From assembly GCA_900315675.1 (NCBI GenBank), contig OMZY01000001.1:558001-622000 (forward strand): a DNA stretch of 64,000 bases, given 5' to 3'. Below are positions 7,035-15,911 of the stretch, piece by piece. The translations under genes and the position numbers were made by a program. The stretch's first letter is position 1, and every line of letters begins with the position of its first letter. The notes beneath the pieces are model-generated. The model searched no databases and was not told the origin of the DNA. It was given only the letters and a program-made list of their open reading frames with translations. The DNA is from an uncultured Eubacteriales bacterium. Its GTDB lineage: Bacteria; Bacillota; Clostridia; Christensenellales; Aristaeellaceae.

Positions 7035-7063
7035 AGCCGCCGGAAGAAATTCCGGCGGCTTTA
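7035..7063 (+). terminator. Terminator-like hairpin between rpsO and pnp
   Basis: Ten-base perfect stem AGCCGCCGGA/TCCGGCGGCT (7035-7044 with 7051-7060), followed only by TTT then AAAA, so termination may be partial. Confidence 0.65.
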
Positions 7064-7103
7064 AAAGATATCCCGGAACGCGGAGTTTCGTATGTTATCC
7101 CTT

Positions 7104-7125
7104 GAAAATCCCCGGTGGGGTTTTC
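7104..7125 (+). promoter_or_regulatory. Hairpin in the pnp leader
   Basis: GAAAA(T)CCCC pairs with GGGGTTTTC around a GGT loop. In other bacteria the pnp leader has an RNase III-cleaved stem used for PNPase autoregulation; a similar role here is inference. The short T-run also allows weak termination. Confidence 0.4.
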
Positions 7126-7179
7126 ATATGATAGCATACGGCGCTCCGGAGAACAGAAATTGAAAAAGGAGTGAAACGT

Positions 7180-9333
7180 ATGGAATCCAAAAAGTACACA
7201 ATGGATTTTGCCGGACGTCCCCTGACGCTGGAGTTCGGCCGGTACTGCGAACAGGCTAACGGTTCCGTCTGGGTACACCTGGGCGATACCGTTGTCATGG
7301 TCAATGCCACCATGGCCCCCGCTCCCCGTGAAGGTGTGGATTTCTTCCCTCTCGCGGTTGATGTGGAAGAAAAGCAGTATTCTGTCGGAAAAATCCCCGG
7401 CGGCTTCATCAAGCGTGAAGGCCGTCCCTCTGAAAAGGCTACCCTGACCTGCCGTCTGATCGACCGCCCCCTGCGTCCCCTCTTCGAAAAGGGTATGCGC
7501 AATGACGTTCAGGTCGTTGTGACCATCCTCAGCGTAGAGCAGGATGTTCCCCCGGAAATCCCCGCCATGATCGGTTCCTCTGTGGCGCTGGCTGTCAGCG
7601 ATATTCCGTGGAACGGACCGACCGGTGCCGTGCTGGTGGGCCGTGTGAACGGACAGTTCGTGATCTGCCCCGATGAAGCCCAGCGCGCTGAAAGCGATCT
7701 GAGCCTCTATGTCGCCGGTACGGAAGATGCCATCATGATGGTTGAAGCCGGTGCCAAGGAACTCTCTGAGGAAACCATGCTGGACGCCATTCTCTTCGGT
7801 CATGAGGAGATCAAAAAGCTGGTTGCTTTCCAGAAGCAGATCGTTGCCGAAATCGGCAAGGAAAAGCAGGTTGTGCCGCTGATTACCACCGGTGACGATA
7901 TCAAGGCCGCTGTTCGTGAGTTTGCTTACGACAAATGCGTCTGGACCTTCGCTACATTCGATCGTCAGGAACGCCAGCAGCGTGAAGCCCAGACCAAGGA
8001 AGAAACCCTGGCTGCTCTGGCTGAACGCTTTGAAGGCCGTGAAAGCGAAATTGAGGACGCTCTGTACTACCTGAATAAGGAAGTTATGCGCGCAAAGATC
8101 CTGAACGAGGGGATCCGTCCTGACGGCCGGAAAGTCACCGAAATCCGCCCCATCTGGTGCGATGTCGGCGTACTGCCCAGGACTCACGGCAGCGCGATTT
8201 TCACCCGCGGCCAAACCCAGGCTCTGACTGTGACCACTCTGGGCACCGTCAGCGAGGGACAGACGCTCGACGGTCTGAGCAGCGAAGATTTCAAGCGCTA
8301 TATTCATCATTACAATATGCCTCCGTATGCCACCGGTGAAGCCGGACGCCTCAAGAGCCCCGGACGCCGTGAGATCGGCCACGGTGCGCTGGCGGAACGT
8401 GCCCTGCTGCCCGTCATTCCCTCCGAGGAGGAATTCCCCTACGCGCTGCGTCTGGTGAGTGAAATCCTTTCCTCCAACGGTTCTTCTTCCATGGCTTCTG
8501 TCTGCGGCTCCACGCTGAGCCTGATGGATGCCGGCGTACCGATTCACGCTCCTGTTGCCGGTGTGGCCATGGGTCTGATTACCGATAAGGAATCCGGCAA
8601 GCTTGCCGTTCTGACCGATATTCAGGGTCTGGAAGACTTCCTCGGCGATATGGACTTCAAGGTTGCCGGTTCCATGAACGGTATCACTGCCCTGCAGATG
8701 GATATCAAGATTGCCGGCATCAACCGTGCGATCCTGCAGCAGGCTCTGCGCCAGGCTCTGGAAGGCCGTCTGCATATCCTGAAGATCATGCTGGATACCC
8801 TCGGTCAGCCCAGGTCTGAACTCAGTCCCTATGCTCCGAAGATTATCCGCTTCACCATCAATCCTGAGAAGATCCGCGAAGTCATCGGACCCGGCGGAAA
8901 GATGATCAACAAGATCATTGCCGAAACCGGCGTGAAGATTGATATCGAGGATGACGGCAGCGTCTTTATCTCCACGCCTGATCAGCAGGCTGCCGATAAG
9001 GCCCGTCATATCATCGAGGGAATTGCCAAGGATATCGAAGTCGGTGATGTTTATACCGGTAAGGTTGTCCGCATCATGAACTTCGGCGCCTTTGTCGAAC
9101 TGGCTCCCGGCAAGGACGGTATGATCCACATTTCCAAGCTGGATAACAAGCGTGTGGAAAAGGTGGAGGATGTTGTCAATATCGGTGATGAACTCGAAGT
9201 AAAGGTCAACGAGATTGACGCCCAGGGACGGATCAATCTGATCAGGAATGATATCGAGTATACTTCCGGAACAGATTTCTCCCGTCATGACGGAAACCGC
9301 CGTCCTCCCCGCCGCACAAGCAATCACGACTGA
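7180..9333 (+). CDS. pnp: Polyribonucleotide nucleotidyltransferase (PNPase)
   Basis: PNPase degrades RNA 3' to 5' by phosphorolysis and can add tails in reverse, acting in the degradosome or alone. At 717 residues it has the full layout: first RNase PH-like domain (about 10-220), helical linker, second catalytic RNase PH domain (about 310-530, including [16 protein letters not shown]), KH domain ([12 protein letters not shown], from about residue 568) and C-terminal S1 domain (from about 620, [18 protein letters not shown]). The ATG at 7180 is preferred because AAGGAG overlaps the alternative GTG at 7171 and is well spaced for 7180. It follows rpsO and is followed by a strong terminator at 9344. 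Confidence 0.97.
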   Translation: MESKKYTMDFAGRPLTLEFGRYCEQANGSVWVHLGDTVVMVNATMAPAPREGVDFFPLAVDVEEKQYSVGKIPGGFIKREGRPSEKATLTCRLIDRPLRPLFEKGMRNDVQVVVTILSVEQDVPPEIPAMIGSSVALAVSDIPWNGPTGAVLVGRVNGQFVICPDEAQRAESDLSLYVAGTEDAIMMVEAGAKELSEETMLDAILFGHEEIKKLVAFQKQIVAEIGKEKQVVPLITTGDDIKAAVREFAYDKCVWTFATFDRQERQQREAQTKEETLAALAERFEGRESEIEDALYYLNKEVMRAKILNEGIRPDGRKVTEIRPIWCDVGVLPRTHGSAIFTRGQTQALTVTTLGTVSEGQTLDGLSSEDFKRYIHHYNMPPYATGEAGRLKSPGRREIGHGALAERALLPVIPSEEEFPYALRLVSEILSSNGSSSMASVCGSTLSLMDAGVPIHAPVAGVAMGLITDKESGKLAVLTDIQGLEDFLGDMDFKVAGSMNGITALQMDIKIAGINRAILQQALRQALEGRLHILKIMLDTLGQPRSELSPYAPKIIRFTINPEKIREVIGPGGKMINKIIAETGVKIDIEDDGSVFISTPDQQAADKARHIIEGIAKDIEVGDVYTGKVVRIMNFGAFVELAPGKDGMIHISKLDNKRVEKVEDVVNIGDELEVKVNEIDAQGRINLIRNDIEYTSGTDFSRHDGNRRPPRRTSNHD

Positions 9334-9343
9334 TGAACACGTT

Positions 9344-9386
9344 GCCTCCGGAGCAGCCTGCTGTCTTTCCGGAGGCACGCTTTTTT
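9344..9386 (+). terminator. Intrinsic terminator after pnp
   Basis: Nine-base stem GCCTCCGGA/TCCGGAGGC (9344-9352 with 9368-9376), then ACGC and six T. It ends nine bases before the ruvX start. Confidence 0.85.
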
Positions 9387-9394
9387 CGGAAGAT

Positions 9395-9820
9395 ATGAAC
9401 GAACGTATTGTCTGCCTGGATATCGGGGATGTCCGGATCGGTGTGGCTGTTTCAGATCCCACCAGAACCATCGCAAGCCCTGTTGAAGTCATTCAGCGGG
9501 TCGGCTGGGGACCTGACACACGCAGGATTGTCTCCATCTGTGAGCGCTATGAAACCAACCGCATCCTGTCGGGGCTGCCGCTGAATATGGACGGTTCGGA
9601 AGGCTTTCAGGCCCAGAAAGTCCGTCAGTTCTGCGGCCAGCTTGAAAAAGCCGGCCTGCAGGTCATGTTCCAGGACGAACGTTTATCCACCGTTTCCGCG
9701 GAAGATGCGCTGATTGAAGGCGGCGTATCCCGGGCGGGACGGAAACAGAAAGTTGATATGATTGCAGCGTCTGTTATTCTCCGGCAGTGGCTGGAAGAAC
9801 ATAATCATAAGGAGGTTTGA
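9395..9820 (+). CDS. ruvX: RuvX/YqgF family nuclease (pre-16S rRNA processing / Holliday junction resolvase-like)
   Basis: The YqgF family has an RNase H-like fold and is implicated in 5' maturation of 16S rRNA; an older annotation is Holliday junction resolvase. The 141-residue protein begins MNERIVCLDIGDVRIGVAVSD, with the first catalytic Asp at residue 9. It keeps the motif FQDERLSTVSAEDAL (Glu) and ends with QKVDMIAASVILRQWL, which holds the last catalytic Asp. The start at 9395 is set by homology; longer in-frame starts would lie inside the end of pnp. The binding site is poor: GGAAG only two bases before the ATG, right after a terminator T-run. The DUF1292 gene follows by four bases, the common ruvX-DUF1292 pair of Firmicutes. 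Confidence 0.93.
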   Translation: MNERIVCLDIGDVRIGVAVSDPTRTIASPVEVIQRVGWGPDTRRIVSICERYETNRILSGLPLNMDGSEGFQAQKVRQFCGQLEKAGLQVMFQDERLSTVSAEDALIEGGVSRAGRKQKVDMIAASVILRQWLEEHNHKEV

Positions 9821-9824
9821 AACC

Positions 9825-10133
9825 ATGAGTGATGAGATCAGGGACAACCAGGATTCTTTTGAACAGGACGACGATCTGAACGCGCTGACCGAAGGCGATA
9901 TCATCGAAATGATCGGAGACGACGGTGAAACCGTTTCCTTCATTTTTGTCGATGCGCTTGAATATGAGGGAGATGTATATCTTGCCCTTGCCGAGCCGGA
10001 TGAGGATGACGCCGTTTTCTTCCTGAAAATTGAACAGGATGAAGAAGGAAACGATGTTTACAACGCGCCCGACGAAGAACTGGAGGATATTCTCTTCAAG
10101 CGCTTTACCGAAATGCGCGGCAGTGAGGAATAA
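9825..10133 (+). CDS. DUF1292 family small acidic protein
   Basis: The 102-residue, strongly acidic protein belongs to the DUF1292 (YrzB-like) family, typically encoded next to ruvX. The domain covers most of the protein (DIIEMIGDDGETVSFIFVDAL, then VYLALAEPDEDDAVFFLKI and DEELEDILFKRF). Function is unknown. The ATG at 9825 is chosen over an upstream in-frame ATG at 9762 because AAGGAGGT lies nine bases before it and the upstream segment overlaps ruvX. It is cotranscribed with ruvX. Confidence 0.92.
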   Translation: MSDEIRDNQDSFEQDDDLNALTEGDIIEMIGDDGETVSFIFVDALEYEGDVYLALAEPDEDDAVFFLKIEQDEEGNDVYNAPDEELEDILFKRFTEMRGSEE

Positions 10134-10157
10134 TCTCCTGTACGGTCTGTAAATCAA

Positions 10158-10188
10158 AGGCTGAAGCCCTTCCGGCTTCAGCCTTTAT
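10158..10188. terminator. Bidirectional intrinsic terminator
   Basis: Eleven-base perfect stem AGGCTGAAGCC/GGCTTCAGCCT with a CTTCC loop. TTTATT follows on the plus strand; the minus side has a short T-run. It separates the convergent DUF1292 and GGDEF genes and overlaps the latter's stop codon. Confidence 0.82.
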
Positions 10189-12094
10189 TGATATCCTTCA
10201 GAAGATCTTCCTTTCTTCTGCCGTATTTGCGGCTGTTTTTATCTTCATACATCCGTCGGTCCGCCAGACGCATATACTGGTCTATACTGTCGTCTTCCTT
10301 CGGAACGGCCGCGTACACGCCGAAACTGGCGCTGATATTGCACAGCCACGGATCAGTCCGGTTCAGCCGGTTCACAGCCTCCTTGACACAGTCAATCAGA
10401 TGTTCCGCGTCCCTTTCGTTTTCTGTTATTCCATATGCCAGGAATTCGTCCCCGCTGATATGTACAGGGACCAGGGAGAATACGTCCAGGCTTTCCATCG
10501 CCTTCCCCATCCTGCGGATGGCTTCATCTCCCGCCTGATGGCCGAATTCATCGTTGATGTGCTTCATCTGGTTCATATCCGCACTCAGCAGGGCGAAGGT
10601 CCTGCCTTCCTTTCGTGCCTTTTCCAGCACGGCCGGGGCTTTCTCCAGGAAGCCTCTCCGGTTCAGCAGTCCGGTCATAATATCCCTGACAGCCATTTGT
10701 TCGATGGTGCCGGTATATCTTTTGATATTGGTCTGCAGATACAGGCTGATCAACGCTCCGTTCAGCAGCATCAGGAAGGGGTTTAAAGCCGCTCCGTTTG
10801 TCAGGCTTCCCGGATTCAGCGCCACATAGCCAAAGGTCCTGTTCCGGTAATACAGCGGACAGAAGAGCAGGCAGAGCGTATCCGGACTGTCTCCGGCAAG
10901 AGCCGGTACCATATCGCGTGTGGGATACATGCCGGGTTCATAGCAGCGTCCGGCGGAAACGCCGTACAGCAGAAGCATCTCTTCCGGATAGGAGGCGGAT
11001 TCCGGTCTTTCCGTTCTGGTATCCCTGCATACCGCGGGATCCACGCACAGGAAAAAATCACGGATATCCCAGTACCGGATGAACTCATCGATCCTGTTAT
11101 GCGTTTCCGTTTCATCCCCTACGCCTGCCATGCTGCCGGAATACATGCTGATGCAGGTCAGGGTCGTTTCCATATTCCACTTTTCCGTGCCGAGGTTTCG
11201 CAGCATTTCGTTCAGGTGTTCCTGACTCTTCATACACCCGCAGCTGTCACCGTATACCGGGATGGTATTCATATGGATCACGTCGGTATTCGGTTTATTT
11301 CCTTCTATCCATTGATTCAGGATCTCTATCGCTTTTTGCGCAGCCCTGTCAATCGGTCTGCGGATGGTCGTAACACCGCGCATGACCGCTTCCCGGGAAG
11401 CGTCAAAACCGGTCACCGCCACATCCCTGGGCACACGTATGCCGTGTTCGTTCAGATATTCAATAACGCCCAGGGCCATATCGTCATTGCCGCATATGAT
11501 GGCTCCCGGAAGCTTTTCCTGTCTCCGGAGCAGGGCTTGCGCCGCTTGCCTGCCGCCCATACGTGTCCACTGACCGTCAAAGAAAAAACTTTCTTCGTCG
11601 TTCAGGCCGAATCGGCGCATCACATTCCGGCATGCGTTGATCCTTTCGTTGGCCACGGCGGAGTTTTTCGGTCCGCTGACATACATGATGTCTGTCACGC
11701 CGTGACGGGAAATCATATGTTCTGTCAGCTCTTCCACACTGACTTTGTCATTGAACTGAATGGTTACGGCATTTTCCTGCCTGACATCTATGGATACATG
11801 CGGTTTGCCTTTCAGCGACGCGATGAACTCATAGATTTTCTGCAATGTGGCGTCACTGCCCATCGTGGCCGGCATGGAGATAATGCCGTCAAACTGTTCC
11901 GGGTCCGGCAGGTCATAGATCATGCTCTCCTGCTCTTCGCTGGTGGACATGGAGATATCCATGTGTCCCCTGCTGTTGAATATGCAGATATCAATCCCGT
12001 ATCCGGCGCTGGCTTCTGCAAGCCCGGACGCAAAATTCTGCTGGTATTCGCGTTCAAAGCTGGCCATCAGTACTGCAATTCTCTTGCGGCGCAT
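10178..12094 (-). CDS. Sugar-binding (LacI-type) domain fused to GGDEF diguanylate cyclase-like domain
   Basis: The N-terminal half (about residues 5-300) is a periplasmic-binding-protein-like domain of the LacI effector type: KRIAVLMASFEREYQQNFASGL, then GAIICGNDDMALGVIEYLNEHG and VAVTGFDASREA. The middle (about 320-450) is a GAF-like or unassigned sensor region. The C-terminus (about 470-625) is a GGDEF domain with RDIMTGLLNRRGF, DMNQMKHINDEFGH and the signature SGDEF in place of GGDEF. There is no HTH, no signal peptide and no membrane segment, so it should be a cytoplasmic sensor that makes or binds c-di-GMP when a small ligand, perhaps a sugar, is bound. No RxxD inhibitory site is visible before SGDEF. 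The start at 12094 (MRRKRIAVL) has GGAGG upstream. It is monocistronic, with a promoter at 12160-12188. Confidence 0.9.
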   Translation of the reverse strand: MRRKRIAVLMASFEREYQQNFASGLAEASAGYGIDICIFNSRGHMDISMSTSEEQESMIYDLPDPEQFDGIISMPATMGSDATLQKIYEFIASLKGKPHVSIDVRQENAVTIQFNDKVSVEELTEHMISRHGVTDIMYVSGPKNSAVANERINACRNVMRRFGLNDEESFFFDGQWTRMGGRQAAQALLRRQEKLPGAIICGNDDMALGVIEYLNEHGIRVPRDVAVTGFDASREAVMRGVTTIRRPIDRAAQKAIEILNQWIEGNKPNTDVIHMNTIPVYGDSCGCMKSQEHLNEMLRNLGTEKWNMETTLTCISMYSGSMAGVGDETETHNRIDEFIRYWDIRDFFLCVDPAVCRDTRTERPESASYPEEMLLLYGVSAGRCYEPGMYPTRDMVPALAGDSPDTLCLLFCPLYYRNRTFGYVALNPGSLTNGAALNPFLMLLNGALISLYLQTNIKRYTGTIEQMAVRDIMTGLLNRRGFLEKAPAVLEKARKEGRTFALLSADMNQMKHINDEFGHQAGDEAIRRMGKAMESLDVFSLVPVHISGDEFLAYGITENERDAEHLIDCVKEAVNRLNRTDPWLCNISASFGVYAAVPKEDDSIDQYMRLADRRMYEDKNSRKYGRRKEDLLKDINKG

Positions 12095-12159
12095 GATCGT
12101 CTTTTCCTCCGGGATGATAATGAAAAGGGCAGGAATTTTCAGGTGTTTTGCTTTTTCAC

Positions 12160-12188
12160 ATTCTATCATGCGTTTGCAGCACGGGCAA
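12160..12188 (-). promoter_or_regulatory. Promoter of the ligand-binding/GGDEF gene
   Basis: On the minus strand TTGCCC (12188-12183) and TAGAAT (12165-12160) are 17 bases apart, about 65 bases before the start at 12094. Confidence 0.6.
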
Positions 12189-12212
12189 GTAAAACATGCT
12201 TTGACCGAAAGG

Positions 12213-12237
12213 AAAAGGGACTGACTGTGTCAGTCCC
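12213..12237 (-). terminator. Intrinsic terminator of the amino-acid ABC operon
   Basis: Nine-base perfect stem GGGACTGAC/GTCAGTCCC with a 3-base loop, followed by TTTT on the minus strand. Confidence 0.85.
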
Positions 12238-12259
12238 TTATGATAATCCGGGAAATGGA

Positions 12260-13003
12260 TCACTCGTTGAGGATCCGCTTGAGGAATTCCCGTGTCTTCT
12301 GATTCTCCGGGTTTGTAAAAATCCTGGCCGGATCCCCTTCCTCTTCAATTACGCCGTCAGCCATATAAACCACATGGGTGCTCACGTCCCGCGCAAAGGA
12401 CATTTCGTGGGTCACAACAAGCATGGTCATATTGTCCTTGGTAGCCAGTGCTTTCATAACCTCCAGCACTTCGCCGACCATTTCCGGGTCCAGGGCGGAG
12501 GTGGGTTCGTCAAAAAGCAGGACTTCCGGTTCCATCGCCAATGCGCGGGCAATGGCAACGCGCTGCTTCTGTCCGCCGGAAATCTGATCCGGCCGCGCGT
12601 TGATATAAGGCGCCATGCCCACTTTGTTCAGGTAATACAGGGCCCGTTTCCTGGCTTCATCTGCTTTGATCTTCAGTACCTTCTGCTGACCGATTATGCA
12701 GTTGGCCAGCACTGTCAGATTGTTGAACAGGTTGAAATTCTGGAATACCATTCCAACCTTAGCCCTGTAAGCGGAGGAATTCAGCCTGCCCTTGGAGATG
12801 TCCTGGCCATGGAAAAGGATATCCCCTGTCGTCGGGGTTTCCAGCAGGTTGATGCATCTGAGCAGCGTGGATTTTCCGCTTCCGCTTGCTCCGATGATGG
12901 TTGTTACGTCACCCTTGTCTACGGTAAAATCGATATCCTTCAGCACCGCGTTTGTTCCGAAGGCTTTGGAGAGGTGACGGATCTCAAGAATATGTTCGCT
13001 CAT
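12260..13003 (-). CDS. Polar amino-acid ABC transporter, ATP-binding protein
   Basis: This cytoplasmic ATPase of a PAAT-family (GlnQ/HisP-like) importer has 247 residues, a normal length. Walker A is GASGSGKST, the Q-loop is VFQNFNLF, the ABC signature SGGQKQR, Walker [15 protein letters not shown] and the switch His lies in VVTHEMSF. It is third in the operon binding protein-permease-ATPase (14690 to 12260), with 14-26 base gaps. The single permease probably forms a homodimer around two copies of this subunit. The amino acid imported cannot be told from the sequence. Confidence 0.95.
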   Translation of the reverse strand: MSEHILEIRHLSKAFGTNAVLKDIDFTVDKGDVTTIIGASGSGKSTLLRCINLLETPTTGDILFHGQDISKGRLNSSAYRAKVGMVFQNFNLFNNLTVLANCIIGQQKVLKIKADEARKRALYYLNKVGMAPYINARPDQISGGQKQRVAIARALAMEPEVLLFDEPTSALDPEMVGEVLEVMKALATKDNMTMLVVTHEMSFARDVSTHVVYMADGVIEEEGDPARIFTNPENQKTREFLKRILNE

Positions 13004-13017
13004 TGTCCCTCTCCTTT

Positions 13018-13827
13018 TCAGTCCTTGTTCTTCTCTTCAAACGGCGATCCGTCTTCTTCCGGATATTTGTAGGTGCCGGCTGTCATAACCAGCTGATCCG
13101 CACTGGCCAGTTCGTAACTGGATTTCCCGGCCATTTTCTTTTCCAGCCTGCGAAGCAGAAAGGAAGCCAGAAGCGTCAGGCACAGATACCCGGCCATTTC
13201 GATGAAGGCGGATGGGAAATACTTGAATACGGCGCCGGATACCATTTTGTGGATGGCAAAGAAATCGGAAAAACCGATGATAAACATGACGGACGTATCC
13301 TTCACGTTGATGATATAGTTGTTTCCGATCTGCGGCATGATATTCCTCAGCGTCTGCGGCAGAACAATGTACAGCATGGTCTGCCAGTGGTTCATACCGA
13401 TCGCTTTTGCGCCTTCAAACTGGCCCTTGTCAATGCTCATGATACCGCCGCGCACAGATTCCGCCATATAGGCGCCTGTATTGACAGATACCACAATAAT
13501 GCTGACAGTCCAGATATTATCGAAGGAGATATTGAAGAAATAGGGCATGCCATAGAAGATGAACACCGCCTGCAGAATCATGGGCGTCCCGCGGAATATC
13601 TCCACATAGGCGCGGATAATAATCCTGATCAGTCTCAGGAACACGCGCTTGATAATGGAGTCTTTGGAATTGATGGGAATGGTCTGGAGAATACCGCAAA
13701 GGAAACCGATGATGCATCCGATAAGCGTGGCTGAAGTAGCCAGAATCAGCGTGTTGGCGATACCGGTCAGATAAACCATCCGGTATTTGGCCCACAGCAT
13801 GCTGATATCAGTGACAAGCTGGGACAT
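13018..13827 (-). CDS. Polar amino-acid ABC transporter, permease
   Basis: This inner membrane subunit of the HisM/GlnP type is 269 residues long with about five to six membrane segments. The EAA loop that contacts the ATPase is [20 protein letters not shown], followed by [15 protein letters not shown]. It has a longer charged C-terminal tail than usual ([16 protein letters not shown]). It lies between the binding protein and ATPase genes of the same operon. Confidence 0.95.
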   Translation of the reverse strand: MSQLVTDISMLWAKYRMVYLTGIANTLILATSATLIGCIIGFLCGILQTIPINSKDSIIKRVFLRLIRIIIRAYVEIFRGTPMILQAVFIFYGMPYFFNISFDNIWTVSIIVVSVNTGAYMAESVRGGIMSIDKGQFEGAKAIGMNHWQTMLYIVLPQTLRNIMPQIGNNYIINVKDTSVMFIIGFSDFFAIHKMVSGAVFKYFPSAFIEMAGYLCLTLLASFLLRRLEKKMAGKSSYELASADQLVMTAGTYKYPEEDGSPFEEKNKD

Positions 13828-13853
13828 AGGATTCCTTCCTTAAATGTTTTTCG

Positions 13854-14690
13854 TTATTCGTTCAGGGGCTGTACTTTGATCGCTTCAGCCATCAGGGCGT
13901 TGAAATCATCAGCGGTCTTGTCCTTAAGGTAAGCGTTGATTGCGTCAACGAGCGCGGTATTCCCCTTCTGAATGGATACGCCGATGTTGATTTCTTCGTC
14001 AGAAACTTCAAAGTCGTTTCCGCTTCCGGCAAAGTCCAGCAGGACCAGGTCCGGATAGGCAATCAACGCGCCCTGGGCGGTAGGCATATCTGTACAGACG
14101 AAATCCACCGCACCGGAGGCAACAGCCATCAGCATCGCGGGAGCGGATTCGGCAGGCATGCCGATCTTGGCGTCCGGAATCTGAGGCAGGCAGGAATCAT
14201 ACCAGATTGTTCCGCTCTGGCTGGTGCAGGTTCCGCCGGCCAGGTCATTGATTCCCTTGGCGGAGGCAAATTTGCTGTCTTTCCTGGTCAGGCAGACGAT
14301 GGTGGCATACAGATAGGGACCGGCAAAATCCACGGATTCCATTCTTTCAGACGTCATACTCTGGCCTGCAATGACCGCGTCGCATACGCCGGATTGCACA
14401 GCGGGGATCAGGGAGTCCCAGTCCAGCTGCTTAATTTCCAGCTTCCAGCCGTTCTTTTCGCAGATCGCCTTTGCGGTCATCACATCATATCCGTTTGCGT
14501 ACAGCAGGGAATCCTTGATCGGCACAGCGCCGTTGGAATCGTCCGGCTGTGCCCAGTTGTAGGGCGCATAGGCGCATTCCATGGCGACTGTCAGGACGCC
14601 GTCCTCCAGGCCGGGAATCGCACCTTCCGCACAGACGGCACCGGTAAACGCCATCATAAGAACCAACAGAATACCAATAAACCTTTTCAT
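13854..14690 (-). CDS. Amino-acid ABC transporter, solute-binding protein
   Basis: This extracytoplasmic binding protein of family 3 (SBP_bac_3) captures a polar amino acid for the permease and ATPase encoded next. The 278-residue precursor has a signal peptide MKRFIGILLVLMMAFTGAVCA and then the mature domain with ECAYAPYNWAQ, GYDVMTAKAICEKNG and the SVDFAGPYLYATIVCLTRK segment. The signal ends in AVCA/E, which fits signal peptidase I. The cysteine present is preceded by GAV, not by a lipobox (L-A/S-G/A-C), so it is probably not a lipoprotein, which is unusual for a monoderm. It is first in its operon, with a strong promoter at 14760-14788. Confidence 0.93.
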   Translation of the reverse strand: MKRFIGILLVLMMAFTGAVCAEGAIPGLEDGVLTVAMECAYAPYNWAQPDDSNGAVPIKDSLLYANGYDVMTAKAICEKNGWKLEIKQLDWDSLIPAVQSGVCDAVIAGQSMTSERMESVDFAGPYLYATIVCLTRKDSKFASAKGINDLAGGTCTSQSGTIWYDSCLPQIPDAKIGMPAESAPAMLMAVASGAVDFVCTDMPTAQGALIAYPDLVLLDFAGSGNDFEVSDEEINIGVSIQKGNTALVDAINAYLKDKTADDFNALMAEAIKVQPLNE

Positions 14691-14759
14691 TTGAACAGCC
14701 CTCCGTTTTCTGATCTCATTCTGTATTTTTCCGTAAATATAGAAAGATCCTTTTTACAG

Positions 14760-14788
14760 ATTCTATCTCAGAAAGTTTCCCCGTACAA
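14760..14788 (-). promoter_or_regulatory. Promoter of the amino-acid ABC operon
   Basis: Minus-strand TTGTAC (14788-14783) and TAGAAT (14765-14760) with a 17-base spacer, about 70 bases before the binding-protein start. Confidence 0.65.
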
Positions 14789-14804
14789 GTTTTTTTTCAG
14801 TATG

Positions 14805-14826
14805 AAAAAAAGCCGCTTTCGCGGCT
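14805..14826 (-). terminator. Intrinsic terminator after the flippase-like gene
   Basis: Six-base stem AGCCGC/GCGGCT with a GAAA tetraloop and a run of T on the minus strand. It directly touches the stop codon of the 14826-15869 gene. Confidence 0.88.
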
Positions 14827-15869
14827 CATTCATTAGTTTTTCGTTTGCGAGCTTCTCTTCGCAGGATGATTTTTTCCAGGATAATGGTAAACACGCCGAC
14901 AATCAGATACAGGTAGAAGGTGAAGAATCGCCAGATCAGCAGTGCCAGGCCGATGGTGCCGTCTTTGAATATATCCTTGAAATACAGCAGGAATCCGCCT
15001 TCCTGTGCGCCGCTCGCGCCGGGAAGCGGCGTATAGCTGGCGCTGACAAAAAGAAGGCTGCTGATCGTCAGGATCTGATACCAGGGGGTTCCGGTCAGGC
15101 CGAAAGCGTAATAGACAAAAACGGTCGTGGCAAACAATGACAGCAGTCCCATCGTGGAACAGGCGAACTGCAGCAGGATCTGCCCGGGTGAATGCATCAC
15201 GTCCAGCAGGGCGGTATGATAGGTATCCAGTACTTCAGTGACTTTGGACACAGCCGCTTCCTTATTCCGGATAATATGCATCTTGTCCAGCCGGTTGAGC
15301 AGCATCTCCGCGAACCGCTGTACCCAGTTTCTTTTGAAAGCTGCGAGCAGGACCAGCGGTACAGCCGCAAAATTGATCAGCCATCCGATGCGTACTATCC
15401 AGATCGCACCTGCAAGCTGCTGATGCACAAAATCATGGTTCAGCAGATAAAGCACCAGGGCAATCAGGGAGGTCATGGTCTGGTTGGTGATAAAACGGAT
15501 GGTCACTGCCATCGTACCGTATCCGACCGGAATACCCGCTTTGCGCATGGAATTGACCTGCATCGGCTGTCCGCCTGCGGCGCTGGGGGTAATGTTGCAG
15601 TAGTAAAAGCCGATCAGCGCTACGTTTACGGCGCGCCCGACGCTGATTTTGAATCCCTGTCCCCGCAGATAAAACCAGTAATTCAGTCCGTCGCAGACTG
15701 TATAGATCAGCCAGCAGGCAAATATGCAGGCCAGCCAGGTCAGGTTCATCTGTTTGATCGCGTCAAAAGCGTTTGTCAGGTCTTCGTTGCTGAATGCAAT
15801 AAAAAATACGACAGTGATGGAAAGCGCAATGAACAGAAAACTCAGTATTTTCTTGAGTCCGGAACTCAT
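14826..15869 (-). CDS. LPG-synthase-type flippase-like membrane protein (UPF0104/YbhN family)
   Basis: This polytopic membrane protein of 347 residues matches the transmembrane module of lysylphosphatidylglycerol synthase (PF03706 family), without the cytosolic aminoacyl-transfer domain. Family landmarks are NITPSAAGGQPMQ, RFITNQ and the TPLPGASGAQEG loop. About eight hydrophobic segments are present. Related stand-alone proteins are thought to move lipids across the membrane; the substrate here is unknown. It lies 42 bases downstream of the GH2 gene and probably shares its transcript, ending at the terminator 14805-14826. Confidence 0.88.
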   Translation of the reverse strand: MSSGLKKILSFLFIALSITVVFFIAFSNEDLTNAFDAIKQMNLTWLACIFACWLIYTVCDGLNYWFYLRGQGFKISVGRAVNVALIGFYYCNITPSAAGGQPMQVNSMRKAGIPVGYGTMAVTIRFITNQTMTSLIALVLYLLNHDFVHQQLAGAIWIVRIGWLINFAAVPLVLLAAFKRNWVQRFAEMLLNRLDKMHIIRNKEAAVSKVTEVLDTYHTALLDVMHSPGQILLQFACSTMGLLSLFATTVFVYYAFGLTGTPWYQILTISSLLFVSASYTPLPGASGAQEGGFLLYFKDIFKDGTIGLALLIWRFFTFYLYLIVGVFTIILEKIILRREARKRKTNE

Positions 15870-15911
15870 GTGCCTCTCCTTTCACCGTTGTTTTCAAATA
15901 GTCCAACTTGA

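Noticed and set aside
7030-9492. Long minus-strand open frame (about 820 codons) opposite pnp
   Set aside because: It is the antisense of a strongly conserved pnp gene; the translation is low in recognisable domains and has no ribosome binding site. High G+C third positions in pnp explain the lack of stops.
11099-13072. Plus-strand open frame (about 650 codons) opposite the GGDEF and ABC ATPase genes
   Set aside because: It spans two genes, a terminator and a promoter on the other strand; no family resemblance and no start signal.
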